Positions 7,375 through 16,200 of a stretch of 64,000 nt of DNA are shown piece by piece (positions within the stretch are counted from its first letter, which is position 1; every line of letters begins with the position of its first letter). The stretch is from Embleya hyalina (GTDB lineage Bacteria > Actinomycetota > Actinomycetes > Streptomycetales > Streptomycetaceae). A program made the translations under genes and the position numbers. The stretch lies in NCBI RefSeq assembly GCF_003967355.1, contig NZ_BIFH01000014.1, positions 532,442 to 596,441 of the forward strand. The letters are read 5' to 3'. The notes under the pieces were generated by a model. It searched no databases. It was not told where the DNA came from and saw nothing but the letters and a program-made list of their open reading frames with translations.

Positions 7375-8369
7375 TTCGTCATCACCAGCACCTCGTCCTT
7401 GATCTCCTGCACACCGATCAGGTATTCGCTCTCGAAGTTCGCCGGGGGATAGACGCGGCGTTCGGGGGCCAGCCGGCGGATCGGGCCCCGGAGCGTGTCG
7501 AAACCGCGCTCGGCCACCTCCGCGGCGATCTCGGCGCCGATGCCGACGTCCTTCGATCCCTCGTGCACGATCAGCAGTCGTCCGGTGCGGGTCACCGACT
7601 CCAGGACCGTGTCCATGTCGAGCGGGGCCACCCAGCGCAGGTCCACCACCTCGACGTCGACGTCCGGGGCGAGGTCGTGCGCCGCCTCCAGCACCTCGTG
7701 GGTGATCGCGCCGAACGTGGCGATCGTCAGGTCCGTGCCGCGCCGGACGATCCGGGCCGCGGTCGGCGACCGCGCCGGCTCGGGGTCCCGCACGGGCGTG
7801 TCCCGCCGCCAGTACAGCCGGATCGGCTCGTACACCACCACGGGCGAGCCGAGCGTCACCGCGTGGCGCAACACCTGGTCGGCGTCCTCGCCGGTGGACG
7901 GGCACGCCACCGAGATGCCCGGATAGCGGGCGAACAGCGCCTCGTTGGACTCGCTGTGGTGCTCGACGCCCCGGAAGCCCCCGCCGGTCGGGATGCGCAC
8001 CACCAGACTCGGGCTCACCTGCCCGTTCCACCGGTAGCCGATCCGGGACGCCTGGGTCACCAGCTGGTTCACCGCGGGATAGGTGAACCCGTCGAACTGG
8101 ATCTCGCAGATCGGCACGAGACCGCTCATCGTCATGCCGACGGCCTGGCCCACGATGGTGGACTCGGCCAGCAGCGCGTCGCGTACCCGCTCCGCGCCGA
8201 AGCGCTCCCGCAGGCCCCGGGTCACCCGGAACACGCCGCCGAGGCGGCCGATGTCCTCGCCGAGAAGCAGCAGTCCCGGCTCGTGTTCGAGCAGGTCGGC
8301 GAGGGTCGCGTTGATCGACTCCGCGAAGGTGGGGGTCCGCACGGTGCTCGTCTCGACGGTGCTCGTCAC
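7371..8369 (-). CDS. Branched-chain-type 2-oxoacid dehydrogenase E1 beta subunit
   Basis: The 332-residue beta subunit of a heterotetrameric, thiamine-diphosphate-dependent 2-oxoacid dehydrogenase E1. It shows the transketolase-type pyrimidine-binding half (LLGEDIGRLGGVFRVT, ALLAESTIVGQAVGM, EIQFDGFTYPAVNQLV) and the C-terminal transketolase domain (IATFGAITHEVLEAA, LIVHEGSK). With E1-alpha it decarboxylates a 2-oxoacid and passes the acyl group to a lipoyl arm, here the mini E2 next door. The GTG at 8369 overlaps the E1-alpha stop by 4 nt and its own stop overlaps the lipoyl gene. Likely substrates are the transamination products of Val, Ile or Leu; the sequence does not say which. Confidence 0.9.
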   Translation of the reverse strand: MTSTVETSTVRTPTFAESINATLADLLEHEPGLLLLGEDIGRLGGVFRVTRGLRERFGAERVRDALLAESTIVGQAVGMTMSGLVPICEIQFDGFTYPAVNQLVTQASRIGYRWNGQVSPSLVVRIPTGGGFRGVEHHSESNEALFARYPGISVACPSTGEDADQVLRHAVTLGSPVVVYEPIRLYWRRDTPVRDPEPARSPTAARIVRRGTDLTIATFGAITHEVLEAAHDLAPDVDVEVVDLRWVAPLDMDTVLESVTRTGRLLIVHEGSKDVGIGAEIAAEVAERGFDTLRGPIRRLAPERRVYPPANFESEYLIGVQEIKDEVLVMTK

Positions 8370-9283
8370 GCGTACTCCTTCATCAACCGTTCGCGCATCT
8401 CCCGTACCTCGGCCTCGACGCCGTCGAGCCAGGCGGTGTCCACCACGCCCAGGCCGCTCAGCCGGGCCGCGTACGAGGTCACCGGATCCGCGGCCACGCT
8501 GCGCGCGATGTCGTCGCGGGTGCGGTAGACCTCCTGCGAGTCGGTGGTCGTGTGGCCGCGGATGCGTCCGACCTGGATCTCGACCAGATAGGGCGCGCGT
8601 TCCCCGCGGATGTGGGCGGCGGCCCGCGAGCAGGCCGAGAACACGGTTTCCGGGTCCCGACCCGAGATCCGGACCGACTCGATCCCGAAACCCCGGGCCC
8701 GCTCGGCCACCGAGGTGCGCATCTGCTCCTCGGCCGGCTTCGAGATGGCCCAGCCGTTGTTCTGGCACACGAACAGCACGGACGCCGACTCGACGGCGGC
8801 CAGGTTCAGCGCCTCCGACATGTCGCCTTCGCTGGTGGCGCCGTCGCCCACGTACACGACGACGAAGTCCTCGCGCCCCTGGAGGCGTTGCCCGATCGAA
8901 TAGCCGACCCCGTGCAGCGTCTGCGCGGCCAGGACCAGCGTGTAGGGGAAGAAGCGCAACCGGTACGGATCCCAGCCGCAGAACGTGCGGCCGGCCCACT
9001 GGGCCAGCAACTCGTCCGGCGCCACGCCCCGAAGCAGTGCGATGGCATGCTCCCGATAGGTGGGAAAGACCGTCGCCTCCGGACCCACGGCGAGCGCGGA
9101 GCCGACCTGCGCGGCCTCGTGCCCCTGGCCCGACGCCCACAGGATGAGCCCGCCCTGCTTCTGGAGCCGATGCGCCTCCTCGTCGAGACCTCTCGCCACC
9201 AGCATGTGGCGCAACAACGACCGCCGTGTGTCGTCGTGCAATTCGGTCGCGTACTCGTACTCGGATTCCGACTTCAAGACCAT
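8366..9283 (-). CDS. 2-oxoacid dehydrogenase E1 alpha subunit
   Basis: The 305-residue alpha subunit of the E1 pair and first gene of the minus-strand operon. The thiamine diphosphate motif begins at GDGATSEGDMSEALN and ends at the paired Asn of CQNNGWAIS. The conserved phosphorylation-loop-like region GRIRGHTTTDSQEVYR is also present. At 305 residues it is slightly short for the family (about 330-410). It starts at ATG 9283, facing the 620-bp divergent promoter region shared with the MbtH/NRPS operon, so both units may be switched on together. No E3 (lipoamide dehydrogenase) gene is in the operon, so reoxidation would rely on a housekeeping E3, or would not be needed if the acyl group leaves as a thioester without net oxidation. 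Confidence 0.9.
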   Translation of the reverse strand: MVLKSESEYEYATELHDDTRRSLLRHMLVARGLDEEAHRLQKQGGLILWASGQGHEAAQVGSALAVGPEATVFPTYREHAIALLRGVAPDELLAQWAGRTFCGWDPYRLRFFPYTLVLAAQTLHGVGYSIGQRLQGREDFVVVYVGDGATSEGDMSEALNLAAVESASVLFVCQNNGWAISKPAEEQMRTSVAERARGFGIESVRISGRDPETVFSACSRAAAHIRGERAPYLVEIQVGRIRGHTTTDSQEVYRTRDDIARSVAADPVTSYAARLSGLGVVDTAWLDGVEAEVREMRERLMKEYA

Positions 9284-9903
9284 GGATCACCAGCCGTAGG
9301 TTCGTCGATGAGCTTTCTGTCGTCGTATCGCGGTTTCGCGCGCACCATCCCCGGGACCTCCGGGCGACGGTGAACCGTACGTCGGCGGTCGGGGTGCGGC
9401 TTTTCCGGCATTTCCCCGCCCGGGAGATCGGGCCTCGGCGGGCCGGCCGCGCAGACCCGTAATCGACTGCGCGCTCTCGATCGCCTCCGGGGAGGAGATT
9501 GGCTGAACCCGAATTCGAGCAGACCCGTCCACGGGCCGATGCCCGGTCATGGTGGCACAGAACTCGGTGGGGTACAGGTCCGGTGGATGCCCGGGAGGTC
9601 GGCACTCCCGCAGCCATTGTTCGGCGCGCCCGTCGCCATTGTGACGTGGGCGGTCGGGTTCTACGGTGTGGCGTCGGAACTCCGGTGCGGCCGGTGGATG
9701 CCGGGTGTCCCGTCGACGGGACGACGCCGAACGGCGAACCCGCGTCCCGGCCCGAAGATGTGCAATATCGAGTCGCCGGCGACGGCCGGGGGTGATGATC
9801 CCCCGCCGAATTGCCATCCGAGTCGCCCCGTGATCGCCTGGGGCGGCTCGGTCCTGGCATTTTTCCATTCCCAGTTGTGTCGCGACGATCAAGGACGGTG
9901 CCC
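9284..9903. promoter_or_regulatory. 620-bp divergent promoter region
   Basis: No gene is supported here. It separates the minus-strand extender-unit operon from the plus-strand NRPS operon, so it should hold promoters for both. The best rightward signal is the repeat and hexamer pair near 9614-9667 described separately. I could not identify a convincing leftward promoter by eye. Confidence 0.55.
9614..9667 (+). promoter_or_regulatory. Candidate SARP site and promoter for the NRPS operon
   Basis: The heptamer CCATTGT occurs at 9614-9620 and again at 9636-9642, exactly 22 bp apart (two helical turns), the spacing SARP activators prefer. The second copy overlaps a possible -35 (TTGTGA, 9639-9644), followed after 17 bp by a possible -10 (TACGGT, 9662-9667). 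The match to the classical layout is imperfect: SARP repeats usually lie closer to the -10. Found by eye only. Confidence 0.3.
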
Positions 9904-10122
9904 GTGAGCACGAACCCCTTCGACGACGAGGACGGCCGTTTCCAGGTCCTGGTCAATGACGAGGAACAACACTCCCTGTGGCCGGTGTTCGCCGACGTCC
10001 CCGAGGGCTGGCGGGTGGTCTTCGGCGAGGCGGGCCGGGCCGAATGCCTGGAATACGTCGAGCGGAACTGGACCGACCTGCGCCCGAAGAGCCTGCGGGA
10101 GGCCATGGCGGCGGACCGGTGA
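9904..10122 (+). CDS. MbtH-like protein
   Basis: A 72-residue MbtH-family chaperone that binds A domains and is often needed for their solubility and activity. Signature residues are readable: [10 protein letters not shown], the [10 protein letters not shown] region, VPEGWRVVF and [16 protein letters not shown] at 9904 follows a purine-rich AAGGACGG. Its stop overlaps the GTG of the following free-standing A domain, so the two are translationally coupled and that A domain is its likeliest partner, though it may serve all the NRPSs here. First gene of the plus-strand NRPS operon. Confidence 0.95.
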   Translation: MSTNPFDDEDGRFQVLVNDEEQHSLWPVFADVPEGWRVVFGEAGRAECLEYVERNWTDLRPKSLREAMAADR

Positions 10123-11705
10123 TCCTGCGGGGAAAGCGGGTCGCCCTGCCGCCGGATCCCGTCGTGCACCGGCGATTCGAGGCGCACGCGAGAACCACTC
10201 CGGACGCCGTCGCCGTGCGCTGGGCCGACCGGGAGGTGTCGTACGCCGAACTGGACGTGCGGGCCAACCGGTTCGCGCACCTGCTGATCGCGCGCGGACA
10301 CGGCAGGGGAGCGAGGGTCGGCCTCTGCCTCGACTACTCGATCGACCTGCTGGTCGCCATCCTCGGCACGCTGAAGGCGGGCGCGGCCTACGTCCCGCTC
10401 GACCCGGCCTACCCGGAGGCGCGACTGCGGCTGCTGCTGGGCCAGGTCCCCGATCTCGCCATGATCGTGGCCTCCCCGGCGACGTTCGCCCAGGTCGAGT
10501 CGGCGACCGTCGAGGTGGTCGTGTTCGAGGAACTGGCCGACTACCTCGACGGGCTCGCCGGCACCGCCCCCGACGTCCCGGTCACCGGGGACGACGTGTG
10601 CTACGCGGTCTTCACGTCCGGCTCCACCGGTACGCCGAAGCTGACCGCGGTGCGGCACGAGGGCTGGTTCAACCTGTTGAACTGGCTGATGCTCGAATTC
10701 GGCCTGGACTCCGGGTCGGACAACCTCGTGGTCAGCGCGTTCGGGTTCGACCTGTCGCAACGCAGCCTGATGATGCCGCTGTTCTGCGGCGCCACCCAAC
10801 ACCTGCTCGCCAGCCGCAACTTCGACGCCGCGATGGCCTATCGGCTGCTGAACCGACACGGGATCCGCGTCGTGCACTGCGCCTCCAGCACGCTGTACCT
10901 GCTGGTGGACTGGGAGACGGCGCGCAAGGGCGACGCGCTCACCCGGCTGGACTACGTGATCTTCGGCGGCGAGGCGCTGCACGTGGAACGGCTCGCGAAC
11001 TGGATGCGCCGCGAGGGCAATACGTGCACCCTCCTGCACCAGTACGGGGTCGCCGAGTGCACGGACGTCGCCTCGTCCTACGACCTGGCCGGCTACCGGG
11101 CGGGCGAGCACGACATCGCGCCGGTCGGCAGACCCGCCTACAACACCGACCTGCACATCGTCGACGAGCACTTGCGAGGCGTCGCGGCGGGGGAGTACGG
11201 CGAGATCTGCATCGCCGGGACCAGCGTGGGCGCGGGCTACCTCAACGGCACCGGACCCGAATCCGAGCGGTTCACCACGATCGAGGTGGACGGCGAACCG
11301 CGCCGGGTGTACCGCACGGGCGACCGCGGCCACGTCGACGCGAACGGCGATCTCGTCATCGCCGGCCGGATGGACGCGCAGGTGAAGGTGCGCGGGATGC
11401 GCATCGACCCCACCGACATCGAGCGTGCGCTCGGCCGGTTGCCCGGCGTCCGGCAGGCCGCCGTGGCGGTCGGGCGCACCGATTCGGGCGACGTCGAGCT
11501 GATCGCGTTCCTCGTCCCGACCGGCGACGAACTCGCCGAGGACGACGTGCGCGCCGGCCTTCTGGAGACGTTGCCGCGAAACATGGTTCCGGCCCGGTTC
11601 GTCAACACCGCGCGGATTCCGCTGAGTCCGCACGGGAAGGTGGATCGGCCGGCGTTGATCGAGGAGTTCCGGGCGAACTTCGCCGACAGCGGCACCCCGG
11701 CATAG
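10119..11705 (+). CDS. Free-standing NRPS adenylation domain
   Basis: A 528-residue single A domain with no C or PCP domain; it activates an amino acid as AMP ester and loads a separate carrier. Core motifs are intact: [10 protein letters not shown] (A3), YRTGDRGH (A7), [15 protein letters not shown] (A8) and the catalytic Lys in HGKVDR (A10). A5 is unusual (QYGVAEC instead of NxYGPTE). My hand-aligned pocket is D-L-R-H-I-G-Q-D-V-K, which I cannot assign. The GTG start overlaps the MbtH stop by 4 nt and a free PCP follows 35 nt later. Since one NRPS module in this window has a dead A domain, this enzyme is the obvious candidate to supply its residue in trans, probably the amino acid that becomes beta-hydroxylated. 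Leucine is a guess from the azinothricin family. Confidence 0.9.
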   Translation: MILRGKRVALPPDPVVHRRFEAHARTTPDAVAVRWADREVSYAELDVRANRFAHLLIARGHGRGARVGLCLDYSIDLLVAILGTLKAGAAYVPLDPAYPEARLRLLLGQVPDLAMIVASPATFAQVESATVEVVVFEELADYLDGLAGTAPDVPVTGDDVCYAVFTSGSTGTPKLTAVRHEGWFNLLNWLMLEFGLDSGSDNLVVSAFGFDLSQRSLMMPLFCGATQHLLASRNFDAAMAYRLLNRHGIRVVHCASSTLYLLVDWETARKGDALTRLDYVIFGGEALHVERLANWMRREGNTCTLLHQYGVAECTDVASSYDLAGYRAGEHDIAPVGRPAYNTDLHIVDEHLRGVAAGEYGEICIAGTSVGAGYLNGTGPESERFTTIEVDGEPRRVYRTGDRGHVDANGDLVIAGRMDAQVKVRGMRIDPTDIERALGRLPGVRQAAVAVGRTDSGDVELIAFLVPTGDELAEDDVRAGLLETLPRNMVPARFVNTARIPLSPHGKVDRPALIEEFRANFADSGTPA

Positions 11706-11740
11706 TCGACGGACCTTGATGACAACCGAGAGGACCTGTG

Positions 11741-11971
11741 ATGATTGCCGAAAGAGTGCTGTCCATCTGGTGTCGGGAACTCCGGCGCGACGATATCTCC
11801 GTCGACGACAATTTCTTCGCCCTCGGCGGCCAATCCGTGATTATGGCCGGTATCCAGGGCGCGTTCATCGATGAACTGGACGTCGAGGTTCCGATGGACC
11901 AGTTGTTCCTCAATCCGACGGTGTCGTCGATTTCCGCGTACATCGAATCCATGGGCGCGACGACCTCATAG
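11741..11971 (+). CDS. Free-standing peptidyl carrier protein
   Basis: A 76-residue PCP. The phosphopantetheine Ser is in FFALGGQSVIM (GGxS). It directly follows the free-standing A domain and is the likely acceptor of its aminoacyl group; a flavoprotein gene follows, which may modify the tethered residue. ATG at 11741 is chosen for the GAGAGGA ribosome site at about 11728-11734. A second free PCP lies at 39078, so the two either act in turn or hold different residues. Confidence 0.9.
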   Translation: MIAERVLSIWCRELRRDDISVDDNFFALGGQSVIMAGIQGAFIDELDVEVPMDQLFLNPTVSSISAYIESMGATTS

Positions 11972-12057
11972 CGTCGGCCGGTCGTCCCGGCGACCACGAC
12001 GACTTTCCGGCTGCGGCCGCTTCGGGATCCAGATAACCACCAAGTGAGAGAGGCACC

Positions 12058-13245
12058 ATGTACGACGTCATTGTCATCGGTGCCCGTTGCGCGGGTTCGC
12101 CAGCGGCCATGTTGTTCGCGCGTCAGGGATATCGAGTCCTGCTCCTGGAGAAGGCACGATTTCCCCTGGACACGCTGTCCTCGCATTACATCCACCAGCC
12201 GGGAGTGGCGCTGCTCGGTCGCTGGGGTCTGCTCGACGACCTCCGCGCCGCCGGTTGCCCGCCGATCGACCACGAGAGCTACGACGGGCCGGGGGTGCGA
12301 CTGGACGGCTTCTCGCTGCCGGTCGACGGCTACCGGACGACCTACGCGCCCAGGCGGTTCGTGCTCGACCCGATCCTCGCGCGCGGAGCGGTGGCGTCCG
12401 GTGTGGACTTCCGGGAGTCCTGCGCGGTCACCGACCTGATCTTCGAGGACGATCGGGTGGTCGGGGTGCGGTACACCACGCCCGAGGGCACCGAGGCGAC
12501 GGACCGGGCCCGGCTGGTGATCGGCGCGGACGGCATGCGCTCGCTGGTGGCCCGCAAGGTCGGCGCGCAAAACGTCGTCGAGCACCCGCGGGCGACCTGC
12601 GTCTACTACAGCTACTGGGCCGACGTCCCGTCGAGCTTCGAGCTGTTCGAGCGGCCGGGGCGGTGGATCGCCGCGATCCCGACCAACGACGACCTCACGC
12701 TGATCATGACCTACTTCCCGCAGGACGAGTTCCCCACCGTCCGCACCGCGGTGGAGCCCGCCTACCTGGAGGCCGTGCGCACCACCAACCCCGTGCTGTT
12801 CGAGCGCATGGCGGCGGGCAAGCGCGTGGAGCAGATGTACGGCACGGGGCACCAGGAGAACTACTTCCGCAAGGCCTACGGGCCCGGGTGGGTCCTGCTG
12901 GGCGACGCGGTGCACCACAAGGACTCGATCACCGCCCGCGGGATCACCGACGCCTTCATCCAGGCCCAGACGCTCGTCGACCACATCGGCGACGGCCTGC
13001 ACGACGACGCCGTGCTCAAGCGGGCGTTGCGCCGCTACGAGAACGACCTGAACAACAACTTCCTCAACCTCTACCAGGGCGTGCTCAACGTGGCCGAGCT
13101 CAAGCCCGAGGGGCGCACGGAGATGTTGCGCAAACTGGTCGGCCACCAGGACCTGATCGACCGCTACTTCTCCACGGTCTCGGGTGCGTGCTCCCTCGAC
13201 GACTTCTACAACGCCGACCTCTTGACGGTGCTCGATCAGAACTGA
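12058..13245 (+). CDS. FAD-dependent oxidoreductase (geranylgeranyl-reductase/halogenase fold)
   Basis: A 395-residue flavoprotein of the class that includes geranylgeranyl reductases, flavin halogenases and PHBH-type hydroxylases. It has a modified dinucleotide motif GARCAGSPAAM, then a second FAD motif VIGADGMRS and GWVLLGDAVHHKDS. The WxWxIP halogenase motif is absent, so halogenation is unlikely. It lies in the operon between a free PCP and the first multimodular NRPS, so its substrate may be a carrier-bound amino acid or a peptide residue. The related peptides carry N-hydroxy amino acids and oxidised piperazic acids, so N- or C-hydroxylation or dehydrogenation are candidates; none can be chosen from sequence. 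An ATG with an upstream GAGAGG supports the start. Confidence 0.8.
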   Translation: MYDVIVIGARCAGSPAAMLFARQGYRVLLLEKARFPLDTLSSHYIHQPGVALLGRWGLLDDLRAAGCPPIDHESYDGPGVRLDGFSLPVDGYRTTYAPRRFVLDPILARGAVASGVDFRESCAVTDLIFEDDRVVGVRYTTPEGTEATDRARLVIGADGMRSLVARKVGAQNVVEHPRATCVYYSYWADVPSSFELFERPGRWIAAIPTNDDLTLIMTYFPQDEFPTVRTAVEPAYLEAVRTTNPVLFERMAAGKRVEQMYGTGHQENYFRKAYGPGWVLLGDAVHHKDSITARGITDAFIQAQTLVDHIGDGLHDDAVLKRALRRYENDLNNNFLNLYQGVLNVAELKPEGRTEMLRKLVGHQDLIDRYFSTVSGACSLDDFYNADLLTVLDQN

Positions 13246-13288
13246 GTGGCGGATTGCTCCTGTGTAGTTCTGCCGATTTGGAGACACA

Positions 13289-16200
13289 ATGATTCCGTTG
13301 TCGTTCGCGCAGCGTCGGCTGTGGTTCGTGGACCGCTTCGAAGGCCCCTCGCCGACCTACAACGGCGCGTTCGCCCTGCGGTTGACCGGTGAACTGGACG
13401 TGCCCGCACTGGAGTCGGCGCTCCGCGATGTCGTCGACAGGCACGAGGTCCTGCGCACGGTGATCGTCGAGGACGGCGACGGAGTCCCCCATCAGCGGGT
13501 GCTGCCCGCCGATCACGAGCCGTTGCGCCTGCCGGTCGTCGAGGTCGCCGAGGAGGGGCGGGCGGCGGCGGTCGACGAGGTGGCCGGCAAGTGCTTCGAC
13601 CTGTCCGCCGACATGCCGATCCGGGCCGGGCTGGTGCGGTGTGGTCCGCGCGAGCACACCCTGGTGGTGGTGGCGCACCACATCGCCGTGGACGGGGAGT
13701 CCTTCGGGCCGCTGTTCCGCGACCTGACCGCGGCCTTCGCGGCGCGCCGCGCGGGCGAGGCGCCGGTGTGGGAGCCACTGCCGGTGCAGTACGCGGACTA
13801 CACGCTGTGGCAGCGCGACGTGCTCGGCGACGAATCCGACCCGGAGAGCGTGGCGGCGCGGCAACTCGCCTACTGGCGCGAGGGGTTGGCCGACATGGTG
13901 CAGCCGCTGGCGCTGCCGACGGACCGCCCGCGGCCGAGGATGATGACCCACCGCGGCGACGCGGTCGGGTTCGCCATCGACCCCGACCTGCTCCGCTCCG
14001 TGGAGAAGTTGGCCGCGCAGGCGGACACCACGGTCTCGATGGTCATGCACTCCGCGCTCGCGGTGCTGCTGCACCACCTCGGCTGCGGCGACGACGTGCC
14101 GATCGGTGCCCCGATCGCCGGCCGCACCGACGAGGAACTGCGGGACCTGGTCGGCTTCTTCGTCAACACCTGGGTGCTGCGCGTCGACCTCTCCGGGAAC
14201 CCGACCTTCGTCGAACTGCTGCGGCGGGTGCGGGACCGGGCGCTGGCCGCCTACGACAACCAGGACATGCCGTTCGAGCGGCTGGTGGAACTGCTGAACC
14301 CGGACCGGTCCACCGCCTACAACCCGTACTTCCAGGTGATGCTCTCCTGGCAACCGCCGGTGCCGGCGCTGACCATCCCGGGTCTGGAGGTGCGCGCCGA
14401 GCGGTTGGAGACCCGAACGGCCAAGTTCGACCTGTTCTTCGACCTGCTCCCGAACGCCTCGGGCGGGGCGCGGTGCCGACTGGAGTACCGCACCGACCTG
14501 TTCGACCGGGACACGGTCGAAACCCTCGCGCGGCGGTTCGTGCGCGTGCTGGGCCGGCTCGCCGCCGACGCGGAGCGCGGGATCGGCGGGATCGACGTGC
14601 TGGACGCGGCCGAGCGGGAGCGGCTGCTCGTCACGTTCAACGACACCGCCACGACGCGGACCGAACTGACCGTCCCGGACCTGTTCGAAACCCAGGTGGC
14701 GAAGACACCGGACGCCCCGGCGATCGTGTGCGACGAACGCACGCTGACCTATCGCGAGCTGGACGACCGGGCCAACGCCGTCGCGTGGGAGCTGATCCGG
14801 CGCGGCGCCGGACCCGAGGACCTGGTGGTGCTGGCCCTGCCGCGCACCGAGGACCTGGTGGTCGGCCTGCTCGGCATCCTCAAGTCCGGTGCCGGATACG
14901 TGCCGATGGACCCGCTGTACCTCGGCGGCCGAGCGGAGACCGTGCTCGCCGAGGCGGCGCCGCGGTTCGCGGTCACCGACGCCCGGACGTGGCCGGACAT
15001 GCCGGCCAACGACATCACGACCGTCGACCTGGACCGGCGCGCGGAGTGGGACCCGCCCGCGGGGGCGCCGGACGACGCGCGCCGGATCTCGCCGTTGGCG
15101 CCGGACCACCTGGCGTACGTCATGTACACCTCCGGCTCCACCGGCAAGCCCAAGGGCGCCGCGATCACCCACCGCAACGTGGTCAACGGCGTGCGGGAGC
15201 TGGTCCGCGTGCTCGACGCACCTCCCGAATGGCGGATGTTGGCCGGCACCTCGGTGAACTTCGACGTCTCGGTCTTCGAACTGCTGACCACCCTGTCCAC
15301 CGGCGGCACGGCCGAGGTGGTGCCCAACGTGCTGGCCCTCGGCGAGCGTCCCGGCTGGGCCGGCCACGTGATCAGCGCGGTCCCCTCGGTGCTCGGCGAA
15401 CTGGTCGGCCACCTGGAGAAGACCACCGACGTGCGCACGGTCGTCTTCGCCGGCGACATCCTCCCGGCCCGCCTCGTACGGCAGGTGCGCGAGGCGCTGC
15501 CCGGCGTGCGGATCGTCAACTCCTATGGGCAGAGCGAGAGTTTCTACGCCACCACGTTCGCCCTCGGCGGGTCCGAGGAGTGGACGGAGGGCGAGGTCGC
15601 GCCGATCGGCACCCCGCTGGGGAACATGCGCGCCTACGTGCTCGGCCCGGGACTCGCCCCGGTGCCGCAGGGTGTGGTCGGCGAGCTGTACGTGGCGGGG
15701 ACCTGCCTGGGGCGCGGCTACCACGGCCGCCCGGGCCTGACCGGGGAGCGGTTCGTGGCCGACCCGTTCGGCCCGGCCGGCGGGCGCATGTACCGCACGG
15801 GCGACCTGGCCCGTCGGAACGCGCGCGGGCAGTTGGAATGCCTGGGCCGCGGCGACGGCCAGGTGAAGGTGCGCGGCTTCCGGATCGAGACCGCCGAGGT
15901 CGAGGCGGCCTGCGCGGCGCACCCCGGGATCGGCGAGGCGGTGGTGGTCGCCCGCGAGGTGCCCGCCGGCGGCCGGCGACTGGTCGCGTACGTGGTGCAC
16001 ACCGAAGGGGAGCGCGTCGGCGACGACGGCGCCGGCGGGATCGGCGACGTGGACGTACAGTCCGGCGCCTCGGCCGCCGAACTGCGCAGGTTCGTCGCCG
16101 CCCGACTGCCCGACTACATGGTGCCGTCGGCCTTCGTGGTGCTGGGCCGGATGCCGCTCGGGCCGACCGGCAAACTGGACCGCTCGGCGCTGCCCGAACC

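Noticed and set aside
12058-13245. Flavin-dependent halogenase
   Set aside because: The fold is related but the WxWxIP motif is missing and the dinucleotide motif is GARCAGS, not the halogenase form.
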